NCBI RefSeq assembly: GCF_014841215.1
Contig: NZ_JACYTR010000016.1
Coordinates: forward strand, 1 to 64,000
Direction of reading: 5' to 3'
DNA from: Pseudomarimonas arenosa
Lineage (GTDB): Bacteria; Pseudomonadota; Gammaproteobacteria; Xanthomonadales; Xanthomonadaceae
Length of the DNA: 64,000 bases
The notes beneath the pieces were generated by a model. That model was not told the DNA's origin and ran no database searches. It saw only the letters and a list, made by a program, of their open reading frames with translations. The translations under genes were made by a program, and so were the position numbers. Shown here in pieces: positions 36,301-45,093 of the stretch; positions within the stretch are counted from its first letter, which is position 1, and the number at the start of each line of letters is the position of its first letter.

Positions 36301-37835
36301 ACACGGCGTCGGCACCGCTGGCAGTTCGTCTGGTCGACGCGGCCGGCCAAGGGCTGTCTGGCATCGCGCTGAACTTTGTCGGCGACAACGCCAGCGTCGC
36401 CGACAGCAGCGTGACCACCGACGCCCAGGGCAATGCGCAAACCACTGCGATGGTGCTGCTCTCGGGTCCGGCCACGGTGACGGTATCCAGCGAGGCGGTC
36501 TCGGTGGACCCGGTAGTGTTCCAGCTCAACGGTGCACTGGCCAACTTGCCGGGACTGAGCCCAGATGGACGCGATGTCGGCGGCACCCTGGATGCCAGCT
36601 GCGACAATTTGCAGAACACGCCCAACCGCACCGCCGCGCAGGACGACCTGCTCAACCGCTGTCGCGAGTTTGCCGACAGCTCGGGCGACAATCAGGACGA
36701 AGTGCGCAACGCCTTCGACCAACTGCCCACACCCGTGGGTGGCGGCGTGGGTCAGTCGGGCCAGGACACCATCGGCGCGCAGATGACCAATATCAATACG
36801 CGCTTTGACATGCTTCGCTACGCGCAGTCCGGCGGCGCCAAGAACAGCTTCAACGTTGGTTTCTGGACGCCGGATGGCGTGATTGCACCCAACATGATGT
36901 CAGCCGTCGGCGCAGCCGAAGATGAGCAAGACGAGGTGGGCGCCGATTTCGGTCGATGGGGCTTCTTCGCCACCGGCACCATCGGCCGCGGCGAATACGA
37001 TGGCACCTCGCGCCGCGCGAAGTTTGACTATGACATTGCCGGCCTCACGGCCGGTGTCGACTACCGCTTCCGCGACAATCTGATTGGCGGACTGGCCTTC
37101 GGCTACACCAACAACGATGCCGATCTCGCGGACGATCTGGGCTCGCTGGAAACCAAGGGTTGGAGCACCAGCGCCTACCTGTCGTGGTTCTCCGAGCGTC
37201 AGTGGTACGTCGACTCGATGCTGAGTTACGGACGCAACAGCTATGACCTCCAGCGTCGCCTCAGTTATTCGATCCGCTCCCTGAGCGGCGGCCGCACAGT
37301 CATTGATCAGGTCGCGACTGCAGATACCGACGGCACCCAAACGGCAGCTTCAGTGGCGCTGGGACGTGACTTCCAGAAAGGCCCGTGGACAATCAACTCA
37401 TACCTGCGCGGCAGCTACGCACGGGTCGAGTACGACAGCTATACCGAACGAATGATCGAAGGACGCCCGGGACAAGGCCTGGCATTGCAGGTCGATGGCC
37501 GTTCGCAGAATTCGATTACCTCGGCACTTGGGGCTCGCGCAACCTATGTGTTAAGTCGTGACTGGGGCATCTTGATGCCGAGCGCCAGCCTGGAGTGGCA
37601 GCGAGAGTACGAGGATGACCCCACCCGGGTCACCGCGCGTTTCGCCGCTGATCCCAATGGCCCCAGCTTCGTCGACATTGGTGACGACATCGACAACAGT
37701 TACTTCAATGTCGGCGTTGGCGTCTCGGCGCTGTTCCCTGGTGGCAAGACGGCGTATCTCTACTACGAGGAGTTGGTCGGCGCGTCGAGGCTGCGGCAGG
37801 GCGTGCTTTCACTTGGTGTCCGAGTCGAATTCTGA
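33312..37835 (+). CDS. Autotransporter adhesin with Ig-like repeats
   Basis: The 1507-residue protein has a signal peptide (about 1-35, WLRGVMAAALVWAGLPASAPA). The passenger is built of beta domains. An early one starts with GDGLSGQPGE near residue 280, and a putative-Ig segment ends near 575 (SLPSWLSLTDNGDGTGTLLGSP). Five Ig-like repeats of about 96-106 residues each open with SG(D/N)(G/S)Q, near residues 586, 692, 790, 890 and 986. Residues about 1211-1507 form an autotransporter beta-barrel (GRWGFFATGTIGRGEYDG... to a terminal GVRVEF). The protein would be displayed on the surface through its own barrel and is a likely adhesin. GGGGGAT upstream supports the start. The gene lies divergent from the exported caspase gene. 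Confidence 0.9.
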   Translation: MGQAVRIRARARWLRGVMAAALVWAGLPASAPAMTSSDCVLSIDESSPVRVDPAGSTVFNVRANEGPDPMETCLGAGFQVNKIFDSTLSPGATTPSPGGVSAGTAQPVLVNMPFSGPGAGTVIYEVQCISGCDVSPSPPVTFQVDVKDYQLAYAAPTPGGFATETVNTDVTLGGEIQVDGMPFATSGQVFFQVVSGPATGTFNPAGAMPGTGVVNADGSGGVQIDFQAPVEGTYTIEATGDSSMVPMPRKGGSAKGAFPLFVQVYTVDIRINRTAVINAGDGLSGQPGESVSISVRALDDGAPTTDTIDWSIVSGSGSLAQPSTVTTAGVASNVFSFGASGGPVVIRGARASDPTGFVDFNLENYTYQLSLPNGPNPSGAVNSGIVHEVRLERVGISTNLVPGATLDFAQVGGPGTGFFQPLGGGSPTSSATTDTGGVARLEFVAPVVGNYNTQVNHTPPPTGAPVTGTPMGQSIGLMPMAVVSTPPTFDTSPPTVGAPAEVYRYDFSASDAEMEPITFTASLPSWLSLTDNGDGTGTLLGSPGVADIGAPNTVILRATDQSSAFTEQTFSITVTEQIIRSLQRTSGDGQSAQPGQAVPAPLVVTALNDGIAAPGVPISFTVSPLGAATLSANSTTTGADGSASITATLSASAAGTVQITASRADDPDSSPVTFSITVTAGPVLSLSKPSDSGDGQSSIIGGAFNPLKVVAQNNGAPAPGVGITWVVSGPATLSASRSVTDADGIASIGINPGTVAGTVSVVATREDALSAVTSFVLSVIPRDQPYLELLSGNSQRGVIGTRADAPIVVVQRDASGLPVAGQQIDWTVLTGEALLDNASSVTDAQGMAQIGFRFGNTLGAVQIRASNALLGSSIDSLHSAIGANVQSTSGNGQSGIAGQPLEQPLVVQISPEVAKALSGAIVAWEVIAGGGSLQSNSTTTDDQGRSQNFLTLGPVPGVNTVRATIPGGQEFIFTAQGSDNTAVLSIVSGNSQTLAPNTASAPLAVRLVDAAGQGLSGIALNFVGDNASVADSSVTTDAQGNAQTTAMVLLSGPATVTVSSEAVSVDPVVFQLNGALANLPGLSPDGRDVGGTLDASCDNLQNTPNRTAAQDDLLNRCREFADSSGDNQDEVRNAFDQLPTPVGGGVGQSGQDTIGAQMTNINTRFDMLRYAQSGGAKNSFNVGFWTPDGVIAPNMMSAVGAAEDEQDEVGADFGRWGFFATGTIGRGEYDGTSRRAKFDYDIAGLTAGVDYRFRDNLIGGLAFGYTNNDADLADDLGSLETKGWSTSAYLSWFSERQWYVDSMLSYGRNSYDLQRRLSYSIRSLSGGRTVIDQVATADTDGTQTAASVALGRDFQKGPWTINSYLRGSYARVEYDSYTERMIEGRPGQGLALQVDGRSQNSITSALGARATYVLSRDWGILMPSASLEWQREYEDDPTRVTARFAADPNGPSFVDIGDDIDNSYFNVGVGVSALFPGGKTAYLYYEELVGASRLRQGVLSLGVRVEF

Positions 37836-37872
37836 GCCCGACCATGAGCTACGTGTTTCCACCCAAGGCAGC

Positions 37873-37888
37873 CGCCCCCGCCGGGGCG
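37873..37888 (+). terminator. GC hairpin after autotransporter gene
   Basis: CGCCCC-cgcc-GGGGCG lies about 40 bases past the autotransporter stop. There is no T run, so it may stabilise the RNA end or act with Rho. The rest of the 202-base gap to the phosphatase gene shows nothing else recognisable. Confidence 0.3.
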
Positions 37889-38037
37889 CCTTGCGGTGCC
37901 GACCCAGACCGCGGCATGCTTGAACTGTCGCGGCCTGGAGGCCGGACTGCCCGCACAGGGGGGCATAGCGGAGTGGACCGCCCTGACTGCGCCAAGCGCT
38001 TTACCACCCGTCGATTTGGGCAGCAAAGGATGCTTGC

Positions 38038-38739
38038 ATGATCGAGTTCGGCCATTTGAGTCACGTCGGCCTGCGCCGAGAGCACAACGAAGACACGTAC
38101 TACGGCGATGCCGGATTGGGTCTTTGGCTGGTTGCCGACGGCATGGGTGGACACGAGTTTGGGGAGGTTGCCAGCGCCCTGGCGCGCGAGACCATCGTCG
38201 CCGAGGTCAAGGCGGGCCGGACGCTGGTGGACGCAATCAGGGCCGCCGACGAAGAAATCATCCGCCATTCTCAGCGCCGTTCCGAGGCGTTGCCGATGGG
38301 CACCACGATCGCGGCGGCACGCGTTGCTGATGGTCGCTTTGAGGTGGCCTGGGTGGGCGACAGCCGCGCCTACCTGTGGAATGGCCAGTTACGTCAGGTC
38401 TCACAAGATCACAGCTATGTGCAGGAACTGATCGAACAAGGCGCCATCACGCCGGAACAGGCGCGCAACCATCCACATCGCAATGTGGTCACCCAGGCAT
38501 TGGGGGTGACTGACCCACATAGCCTGAAAGTGGAATCGATCACCGGCGAGTTCAAGCCCGGCATGCAGCTCTTGCTATGCAGCGACGGCTTGACCGAAGA
38601 AGTGGATGACTACGAAATCGGACGACTGATGGGACAAACCGACATCACCGCGCAGGAATGCGTCGAGCAGCTGATCTTGGCAGCACTCGATGGTGGCGGC
38701 TCTGACAACGTCACAGTGGTGTTGATTCGATCTCGTTAG
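38038..38739 (+). CDS. PP2C-family Ser/Thr protein phosphatase
   Basis: The 233-residue cytoplasmic phosphatase has the bacterial PP2C core: REHNEDTYYG, the metal-binding VADGMGGHEFGEVAS (Asp34), WVGDSRAYLW, CSDGLTEEVDD and GGSDNVTVVLI. The family removes phosphate from Ser/Thr of kinase targets and from the kinases themselves. A transmembrane Ser/Thr kinase is encoded at 40123-41565 on the other strand and is the natural partner. AAAGGA a few bases upstream supports the ATG. Confidence 0.92.
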   Translation: MIEFGHLSHVGLRREHNEDTYYGDAGLGLWLVADGMGGHEFGEVASALARETIVAEVKAGRTLVDAIRAADEEIIRHSQRRSEALPMGTTIAAARVADGRFEVAWVGDSRAYLWNGQLRQVSQDHSYVQELIEQGAITPEQARNHPHRNVVTQALGVTDPHSLKVESITGEFKPGMQLLLCSDGLTEEVDDYEIGRLMGQTDITAQECVEQLILAALDGGGSDNVTVVLIRSR

Positions 38740-38767
38740 TTATCGATCCGGCGATTGGATGCCTTGT

Positions 38768-39583
38768 CTAGCCGGCGGAAGAAATCACGCCATCGATCCA
38801 CTGCCGGTAATGACTTAGCCGAACATTGCATGTGGTTTGGCCATAGCGCCCCGGCCAAGCCTTCATGACGTGGCCTTCAACCACCTTCCAGGCAGCCAAG
38901 CCCGCCAGTTGCCATTGCCCTTGCTGCTGAATCAGCGCCGGCCCCCCGCTGTCGCCATTGCCCAGAACGCCCTCCATCGGCAAGGCCGACGCAGGCTCGT
39001 CGAACACATAGCAAAACCAGCGGTCATAGGCACTGGTGACCTTGTTGTAGGCCCGACGAAGCTCGGTCCGATTGGGACCACCAGGGTCGTGCCCTTTCGC
39101 TCCCGTGCCAGTCGCGCCCTTGCCTACCAGCTGAATGATCTGACCGGGTTCATCGCTGTGTTGGTAGAGGTTCAGAGGCGCGACATCGTCCACTTGCCGA
39201 GCCAGTTTGATCAAGGCGATGTCGTCCGATGAGGCAAGAAACACCACGATCAGCATGGCTTCACCGCTGGCCATTGCTTGATCAATGAGTTCCTGCGGCA
39301 GCGTCTTGTAGCCCGGGTGTATCACCACGCGCTCAACATCGCGAGGCACATCGTTGATCAGCACCTGCTTCAACTCAGCATGCTGCGGAATCGTGTGGGC
39401 GGCGGTAACAACCCATTGCGGCGCAATCAAGACGCCGTGACCCTCGCCCGGCATGTCGGCCAGCGCAGGGAAATCCGCGACCGGAATTCGGTACTTCGAA
39501 TCGTCGACGTCGTGCCGGATGACAATGGCCGCTGCGGGAAACGAGAGCGCGAGAAACAGGGTGATAAGAAGAAGTCGGCTCAT
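38768..39583 (-). CDS. Secreted trypsin-like (S1) serine protease
   Basis: The 271-residue protein has a signal peptide (MSRLLLITLFLALSFPAAA). The mature part has the full chymotrypsin triad: His63 in VVTAAHTI, Asp121 in SSDDIALIKL, and Ser212 in GNGDSGGPAL. A Cys pair (near residues 191 and 254) may form a disulfide. The domain begins soon after the signal peptide, so no long pro-region exists. It is placed at 39583; a Met six bases upstream (39589) is possible. It lies between the PP2C and kinase genes, convergent with the former. Confidence 0.88.
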   Translation of the reverse strand: MSRLLLITLFLALSFPAAAIVIRHDVDDSKYRIPVADFPALADMPGEGHGVLIAPQWVVTAAHTIPQHAELKQVLINDVPRDVERVVIHPGYKTLPQELIDQAMASGEAMLIVVFLASSDDIALIKLARQVDDVAPLNLYQHSDEPGQIIQLVGKGATGTGAKGHDPGGPNRTELRRAYNKVTSAYDRWFCYVFDEPASALPMEGVLGNGDSGGPALIQQQGQWQLAGLAAWKVVEGHVMKAWPGRYGQTTCNVRLSHYRQWIDGVISSAG

Positions 39584-39736
39584 GTGCATCTGCGATTCAA
39601 TGCGGCTGATGCCGCGAACGTGGCCCTGCGGGCCTGATTCAAGGAGACAGGTGGAATTCGAGGTGGTCGATGCGGCGGCTTGACACTTGAACCTCCCGCC
39701 CCACAGCAAGCCCCGCGAGTCCGATAAGGGCAACCA

Positions 39737-40123
39737 TCAAGGCATCGGCTGCGAAGCAAAGGTCGCTTCCACATAGAACGCATACGTGACTGCGAGGCCG
39801 TAGCATAGTGCAATCACCCGGGCTCCCACACCCACGCCCCAATATCGAGTGTTGAAGGCACAACGCCAGACGCCGACCGCGCCGACCAGCAAGTACACGC
39901 CCATCAGGGACGACAGAGTCAGCGCCGTCAAGGGCGAAAGTGATTCGCCACCCAACGCAAAACCAAAACCAGCCAAGATAACGGCCAGCACAGTCGCCCC
40001 CACCCACAACACGCCGAAATAGGCTTCCACCAAGGAAGCTTGGCCACTCAGGGAACGCAACAACGTCGATCTCTGAGCACGTTGCCAAATCAAAGTCGGA
40101 ACGAGCCCGGCGCCACCCTGCAT
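39737..40123 (-). CDS. Small membrane protein coupled to Ser/Thr kinase
   Basis: The 128-residue protein has three predicted membrane helices (about residues 33-58, 62-85 and 98-118) and no recognisable domain. Its ATG overlaps the kinase gene's TAA by one base (TAATG), so it is translated with the kinase and may act with it at the membrane. I do not recognise its family. Confidence 0.65.
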   Translation of the reverse strand: MQGGAGLVPTLIWQRAQRSTLLRSLSGQASLVEAYFGVLWVGATVLAVILAGFGFALGGESLSPLTALTLSSLMGVYLLVGAVGVWRCAFNTRYWGVGVGARVIALCYGLAVTYAFYVEATFASQPMP

Positions 40124-41565
40124 TAATTGCCCAGACGCTTGTTATTGGCGTCCTCGATCAGTTGCTTGAGCGCCTGACTGTCGGGATCGGCCAGCAATCC
40201 CTTTTCTGCGATGGTGATGCACGGGTCGTACAGCTGCCGATCGCACAGGCCGCGTGCACCGCGCTCAAAGAAATCGCGGATCTCCACCAGACCACTGCTT
40301 GCACGCTCGTTGCCGGGCTCCTTGTCCAGCACTCGCTTGTACAGAGCCACCGCGTTCTCGTCGTCGGGGAAGGTCAGGTAGCGGCCGTCGCGACCTTCCA
40401 GTCCGCGCTGCTTGAAGCCATCGGCCTGCTCCAGCAGCAGGCCGACATCCAGCTCATCCGTCGGCACGGTCGGCGATGGAATCAACACCTCAGGCGGCAA
40501 CTGACTGGGGTCGACGCTGGTCGGATCAGGCGCGGTCGTGATAGTCGGGTCGGCCTTCGGCCAAAGCACATATCCGGCGACGGCGATTGCCAGCACGGCG
40601 GCCAGGCCGCCGCCGATGACCATCGGTGAAGCGAGCGGCGAGGGGGTGGCGACACTGACGCGCGTCGTGGAGCCGGACAAGCGCGGTCCGCCAGCCTTCT
40701 TCTTGGCGCCAGGCCGCTGCTGAATCCCCGCTGCCTCTGGCGACGAGGCCAGTAATCCTTCGACCTCGCCGATGAACGCTTCCCCAGACTCCGGGCGATT
40801 CTCAGGCGTTTTCGCCATCAGGCTGTCGATCAGCGGCTGCAGCCAGGCACTTTCCGCCGGCAGCTGTGGTACCGGCTGCGTCACGTGCATCAATGCAACG
40901 GTGAACGGATCACTGGCCTGATAAGGCGGCTCGCCGGTGAGCATCTCGTACAACATGGCGCCCATGCTGTAGAGGTCCGATCGTCCATCGACGGTTTCCG
41001 CCCGGGCCTGCTCCGGGCTCATGTAGTCCGGCGTACCGATCGACGCGCCGGCCATTGTGGCGCCGGATTTCGCATCCATCGCCTTGGCAATGCCGAAATC
41101 CGCCAGCACGGCGGTGCCATCCAACTTGAACAGGATGTTGCCCGGCTTGACATCGCGGTGCACAAAGCCCTTCTGATGTGCAAAGTGCAACCCACGGGCT
41201 ACATCGCAGACGATGTCCAGTGTCTCGGCAATGCTTAACCCCAGGTTGATCTTCTCACGCAGCGTTCCGCCGGGAATGTACTCGGCCGCGAGGTAATAGA
41301 CGCTGCCGTGCGAGCCGATGTCGAACACGGTGACCAGGTTCGGATGACTCAGCTTGGCCGTGATGCGGCCTTCCTTGAGAAAGCGATCAGTGAACTCAGA
41401 GTTGGCAGCCAGCGCTGGCGCCATGACCTTCAGCGCCACTTCGCGATCCAGTGATTCCTGCATGGCAAGAAACACCGACGCCATGCCGCCCTCGCCCAAC
41501 GGGCGCAGGATCTTGTAGCCCGGGATATGGATGTCGACTGATTTCAGTAAGACAGTGGCAGACAC
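40123..41565 (-). CDS. Transmembrane Ser/Thr protein kinase (PknB type)
   Basis: The 480-residue kinase has a Hanks-type domain (about residues 15-275): the glycine loop LGEGGMASVF, Lys46 in VALKV, catalytic HRD at 136-138 (VHRDVKPGN), DFG at 156-158 and SPEQA. A linker rich in Pro/Ser leads to one membrane helix (VIGGGLAAVLAIAVAGYVLW, about 317-336). An extracytoplasmic domain of about 145 residues has TPR-like character and two Cys (LCDRQLYDPC). GTG 41565 is chosen because AGAG lies eight bases upstream; TTG 41571 is an alternative. The PP2C phosphatase at 38038 is the likely counterpart. Confidence 0.9.
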   Translation of the reverse strand: MSATVLLKSVDIHIPGYKILRPLGEGGMASVFLAMQESLDREVALKVMAPALAANSEFTDRFLKEGRITAKLSHPNLVTVFDIGSHGSVYYLAAEYIPGGTLREKINLGLSIAETLDIVCDVARGLHFAHQKGFVHRDVKPGNILFKLDGTAVLADFGIAKAMDAKSGATMAGASIGTPDYMSPEQARAETVDGRSDLYSMGAMLYEMLTGEPPYQASDPFTVALMHVTQPVPQLPAESAWLQPLIDSLMAKTPENRPESGEAFIGEVEGLLASSPEAAGIQQRPGAKKKAGGPRLSGSTTRVSVATPSPLASPMVIGGGLAAVLAIAVAGYVLWPKADPTITTAPDPTSVDPSQLPPEVLIPSPTVPTDELDVGLLLEQADGFKQRGLEGRDGRYLTFPDDENAVALYKRVLDKEPGNERASSGLVEIRDFFERGARGLCDRQLYDPCITIAEKGLLADPDSQALKQLIEDANNKRLGN

Positions 41566-41800
41566 GCGCAAACTCTATGTGATGGAATTCGATACGCATC
41601 AGCCAACCTGCAATGCGTCGGCCGATCTCGCCCTGAGCTTATCATCTGCAAACACCCACGGCCGCTTGTTGTATGACTTGGTTGGGCACTTGCGAAGAAC
41701 AATCGACTGACACCACGCCGACGCAACGCGCGCCGGCGCAGCTGCCAGCGCAAGAACCCGACGATGACCGCAAGACCCGGGTCACCGTCGGCATGCAAAC

Positions 41801-43126
41801 TCAGCCCTGTGCCGCCGCCCGCCGCAGTTCACGCAAGGCGTTGACGAAGGCTCCCATCTGATAGGCGTTCTCATCCTTCACGCGCTCGTACACAGCATCG
41901 ACCCGGGCACGCAGCTGCTCGGCCTTGGCAGCATCGATTGCCTTGGCTGTCTCGAAGGCAACGATGACACTGGAGGCCGCCATGGCGGCCTGCTCGGCGC
42001 TGGCGTAGTCAACGAATTCCCCGCGCTCTCCATCGGCCAGCAGGCTGTCCAGAATCGGCATCAGGGAATCGCCACCCCAGCTCGCCTCCGCCAACCGCGG
42101 CAACAGGCGGCGAATTTCAGCACTGAGACTGCGTGCGGCAGCGGCGGTGGCATCGCGGCTCTGGGTGGTGGCCTGATGCAAGCCGCGGGTCATGGTGCCG
42201 ATCCGCGAAGCGGCTGAGGCATCGACCGCCGCCAACACGTGACGGAACATGACCAGATTGGCATCGTTGAGCCGGACCACGCCCGGGCCCAGGCCCGTCC
42301 CCGGCCGAGCCGCCCAACGCTTGCTGTCCATGCGCTTGTGGCAGGCGTGGCAGTCGAACAACACCAACTCGGGGAATATTCCGTCCCAGCCATGACGCGG
42401 GTCGGTCAGGGTGTCGAGCAGGTTGGCCGCTGCCACACCTTGTCCAATACCCCAGTCGCGCACGCCGTTGAAGTCGCCCTTGCGCGCGATGTAGTCCTCG
42501 TCGATTTCATAATGCGTGACTTCGGGCAGCCAGGTGAAGGTATCGAGCTCGAAGCTCAGGCGCGGATGACCGGCGCCCATGATCCGATGAGTGATCATGC
42601 GGTCGGCAGTACCCATGTGGCAGGACAGGCAAAGCTCGGCACGTTTGACCGGATCATCGGTCGGATACAAACCTTTGGCGACATTGTCGGCATGCGGCAC
42701 ACCCTTGTCGGCATGCGATGTCAGCCATTGCTCGGCGCCGCCGTGACAGGCCTCGCAGCCGACACCATCGCTGGCTTGAAAGCGCTCCCCGCGCTTGTCT
42801 GCCGGTGGATTGTCAGCATGGCAGTCGAGACAGACTTTGGCTTGAGTGGCATCGCCCAGGCCCAGCTTCCGAGCCATCGCCTGCCCCTCCGCCGAGCGCA
42901 GAGCCTGCAGTGCCTTGTTGGCATGCGGATCGTACTCCTGCCAACGGGCAAATTCGTTCTGCCAGACGTTGGACTCCTTGAACTGCTGCGATGAGCCATG
43001 GCACACGCTACTGGCGCAGGTCGCCACACCCATGTGCGCATTCTGATTGATTTGCTCAACCACCGACGCAGCGGAGACAGCCCCACTGCTCAGTACCAAG
43101 AGCCAAGCTGAGAGTTGCTTTACCAT
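41801..43126 (-). CDS. Periplasmic five-haem cytochrome c
   Basis: The 441-residue protein has a signal peptide (MVKQLSAWLLVLSSGAVSA). It carries five haem c sites: CASSVCH (Cys37/Cys42/His43, a CX4CH site), and the CxxCH sites at 99-103, 124-128, 166-170 and 259-263. Extra His residues (for example in THRIMGAGH) can serve as distal ligands. The layout recalls cytochrome c554-type proteins. The C-terminal 170 residues are helical and haem-free. It probably carries electrons in the periplasm; donor and acceptor are unknown. AGGAGGCGAGG before the ATG is a strong ribosome binding site. Confidence 0.88.
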   Translation of the reverse strand: MVKQLSAWLLVLSSGAVSAASVVEQINQNAHMGVATCASSVCHGSSQQFKESNVWQNEFARWQEYDPHANKALQALRSAEGQAMARKLGLGDATQAKVCLDCHADNPPADKRGERFQASDGVGCEACHGGAEQWLTSHADKGVPHADNVAKGLYPTDDPVKRAELCLSCHMGTADRMITHRIMGAGHPRLSFELDTFTWLPEVTHYEIDEDYIARKGDFNGVRDWGIGQGVAAANLLDTLTDPRHGWDGIFPELVLFDCHACHKRMDSKRWAARPGTGLGPGVVRLNDANLVMFRHVLAAVDASAASRIGTMTRGLHQATTQSRDATAAAARSLSAEIRRLLPRLAEASWGGDSLMPILDSLLADGERGEFVDYASAEQAAMAASSVIVAFETAKAIDAAKAEQLRARVDAVYERVKDENAYQMGAFVNALRELRRAAAQG

Positions 43127-43173
43127 CCTCGCCTCCTCCCCAAAGAGTGCATCGGACGCCGCAAGAGCTTGGA

Positions 43174-43911
43174 TTATGCCACGCTCAGCACGGCAGTTGA
43201 GTCTTCATCTTCGGCTGCCCATAAGCAACGCCCCCCTTTGGCCAGACCGGCCAGGCTGCGCCGATGCGCTGCCAACTCGTCGGCAGAGGCCTGCAGCAGG
43301 CGCAATTTAATGCCCGGCGGCCTTGCTCTTGGTGCATCGTTGGCTGCCATTGCCGCCTCCTCGGCCTCCTCGGTCGGGTCGAGAAACAAGGCGGTCTGCC
43401 CCGATGTCAGCGCCAGATAGACCTCAGCCAGCAGCTCGGCATCGAGCAAGGCGCCGTGCAAGCTGCGGTGTGCGTTGTCGACCCCGAGCCGTTTGCACAG
43501 GGCGTCAAGGCTGTTGCGCTGCCCGGGATACTTCTCGCGCGCCAGACCAAGCGAATCGGTGATCGTGCAGATGTCGGCAAGTCGCTCGCTGCGGCCGGCC
43601 CTGGCCAATTCCGCATCGATGAAGCCGACATCGAACGCGGCGTTGTGAATGATCAGCTCAGCGCCACGAACGAAGGTCAGGAAGCTCTCAACCACATCGA
43701 CAAACAGCGGCTTGTCGGCCAGAAATTCATCGGTCAGGCCGGTTACCTCACTGGCGCCGATGTCCATGGACCGCTCAGGGTTCAGGTACCGCTGAAAGCG
43801 CCGACCGGAGGGCCGCCGCTCCAGCAGTTCAAGACAGCCGATTTCCACCAGCCGATGGCCCTTCTCCACCGCGAGACCGGTGGTTTCGGTATCCAGCACT
43901 ACCTGGCGCAT
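43174..43911 (-). CDS. dnaQ: DNA polymerase III epsilon subunit DnaQ
   Basis: The 245-residue proofreading 3'-5' exonuclease has the DEDDh residues: LDTETTGL (ExoI), HNAAFDVGFID (ExoII) and HRSLHGALLDAELLAEVY (ExoIII). The C-terminal tail should bind the alpha subunit. Its ATG directly follows the rnhA stop (TAAATG), so the two genes are coupled, as expected from the conserved rnhA-dnaQ pairing. This pair is usually divergent in E. coli but co-directional here. Confidence 0.95.
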   Translation of the reverse strand: MRQVVLDTETTGLAVEKGHRLVEIGCLELLERRPSGRRFQRYLNPERSMDIGASEVTGLTDEFLADKPLFVDVVESFLTFVRGAELIIHNAAFDVGFIDAELARAGRSERLADICTITDSLGLAREKYPGQRNSLDALCKRLGVDNAHRSLHGALLDAELLAEVYLALTSGQTALFLDPTEEAEEAAMAANDAPRARPPGIKLRLLQASADELAAHRRSLAGLAKGGRCLWAAEDEDSTAVLSVA

Positions 43912-44352
43912 TTACCCAACTCCGCGGTGTTTTTCCGCTGCCATGCGGGCCAGACCATCGACCCGCTCATTCTCAGCGTGCCCGGCGTGGCCGCGAACCC
44001 AGTGCCACTGAACTTCATGTTTGAGCCGCACCTCGTCCAGCCGCTGCCACAGGTCCTGATTCTTCACCGGATCACCGGCAGCCGTCTTCCAACCACGTCG
44101 CTTCCAATTGAGCAGCCATTCGGTCATACCCTGGCGCAGATACTGCGAGTCGGTATATAGATCAACCTGGCAGGGCCGGCGCAGCGCCTCAAGGGCGGCC
44201 AGCGCAGCCATCATCTCCATCCGGTTGTTGGTGGTCTGCGGCTCGCCGCCGACCAGTTCCTTCTCGGCCCCGGAGTAGCGTAGCAGGGCAGCCCAACCGC
44301 CCGGACCAGGATTTCCCAGACAAGCACCGTCGGTAAAGATCTCGACCCGCAT
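43912..44352 (-). CDS. rnhA: Ribonuclease HI
   Basis: The 146-residue enzyme cuts RNA in RNA-DNA hybrids. Catalytic residues are in [15 protein letters not shown] (Asp), [13 protein letters not shown] (Glu), LYTDSQYL (Asp) and [11 protein letters not shown] (Asp, with the His loop). Length matches RNase HI. Its ATG overlaps the upstream methyltransferase TGA by one base, and it runs into dnaQ without a gap. Confidence 0.96.
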   Translation of the reverse strand: MRVEIFTDGACLGNPGPGGWAALLRYSGAEKELVGGEPQTTNNRMEMMAALAALEALRRPCQVDLYTDSQYLRQGMTEWLLNWKRRGWKTAAGDPVKNQDLWQRLDEVRLKHEVQWHWVRGHAGHAENERVDGLARMAAEKHRGVG

Positions 44353-45017
44353 CAGGTGGGCCGCGCCGTCGGCTTGAACACGACGTTTCGCCGCGCACCC
44401 ACCGCCGTCATGCCCGCCCGACGCTTGCGTGCCACCAGGGCCCAGGAGGTTCTGCACGGAGCAAACTGCAGGCCATGCAAGGACTCACCCAAGGGCAAGG
44501 GCCACAGCGGCCCGATCGGACGCCGCTCTTCAATGACCAAACCGGCCGATTCACAGCAGCGCAGCACGCGAGAGCGATCAATCGGCAGCAGCCCTTGCCA
44601 GCGGCTACGCCATAGACTGAAACGGGAAAACACAGTCAGCATCAAGACTCCTTCGGGCTGCAGGCAGCGGGCGACTTCTTCCAGCAGATCTGGCCAGTCC
44701 TGGCACTGCTCAAGCGCGTGCTGCACATACACCAGACTCAGGGACTCACTGGCCAGGGGCAAGCGCTCCGATTGACAATCGAAGTCGCCACCCAATTGCC
44801 CCTCCCGAGGATACAGCCGGCAGACATGCTGCAGCATGTTGCCGGACAATTCCCCCGGACACGACGCCGAGGCTCGCAAGAACAGGCCGCGCACGCCAGC
44901 GTGTGCGGTGAGCAAGGGCGTCATCGCGCGCTGCTCGAGCGCCAGCACTCGTTGGCAGGCGGTCGATTGAAACCAGTGCGCCGGGCATGGCTTGGAGGAG
45001 GGGGGTACCTGCGGCAT
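44352..45017 (-). CDS. SAM-dependent methyltransferase (YafS-like)
   Basis: The 221-residue protein has a class I methyltransferase core that is partly degenerate: [60 protein letters not shown]. The gene sits between gloB (divergent) and rnhA, exactly where E. coli has yafS, which strongly supports orthology. The substrate is unknown. The start at 45017 gives [10 protein letters not shown]; the open frame further upstream overlaps gloB and is unlikely. Confidence 0.82.
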   Translation of the reverse strand: MPQVPPSSKPCPAHWFQSTACQRVLALEQRAMTPLLTAHAGVRGLFLRASASCPGELSGNMLQHVCRLYPREGQLGGDFDCQSERLPLASESLSLVYVQHALEQCQDWPDLLEEVARCLQPEGVLMLTVFSRFSLWRSRWQGLLPIDRSRVLRCCESAGLVIEERRPIGPLWPLPLGESLHGLQFAPCRTSWALVARKRRAGMTAVGARRNVVFKPTARPT

Positions 45018-45093
45018 TTGCGCTCTATTGTGCCCGAGCACCCATTGCCCTGACACTTGTATTTGGCGTGCGCTGTCGGCGCGCGTCCTCTTC

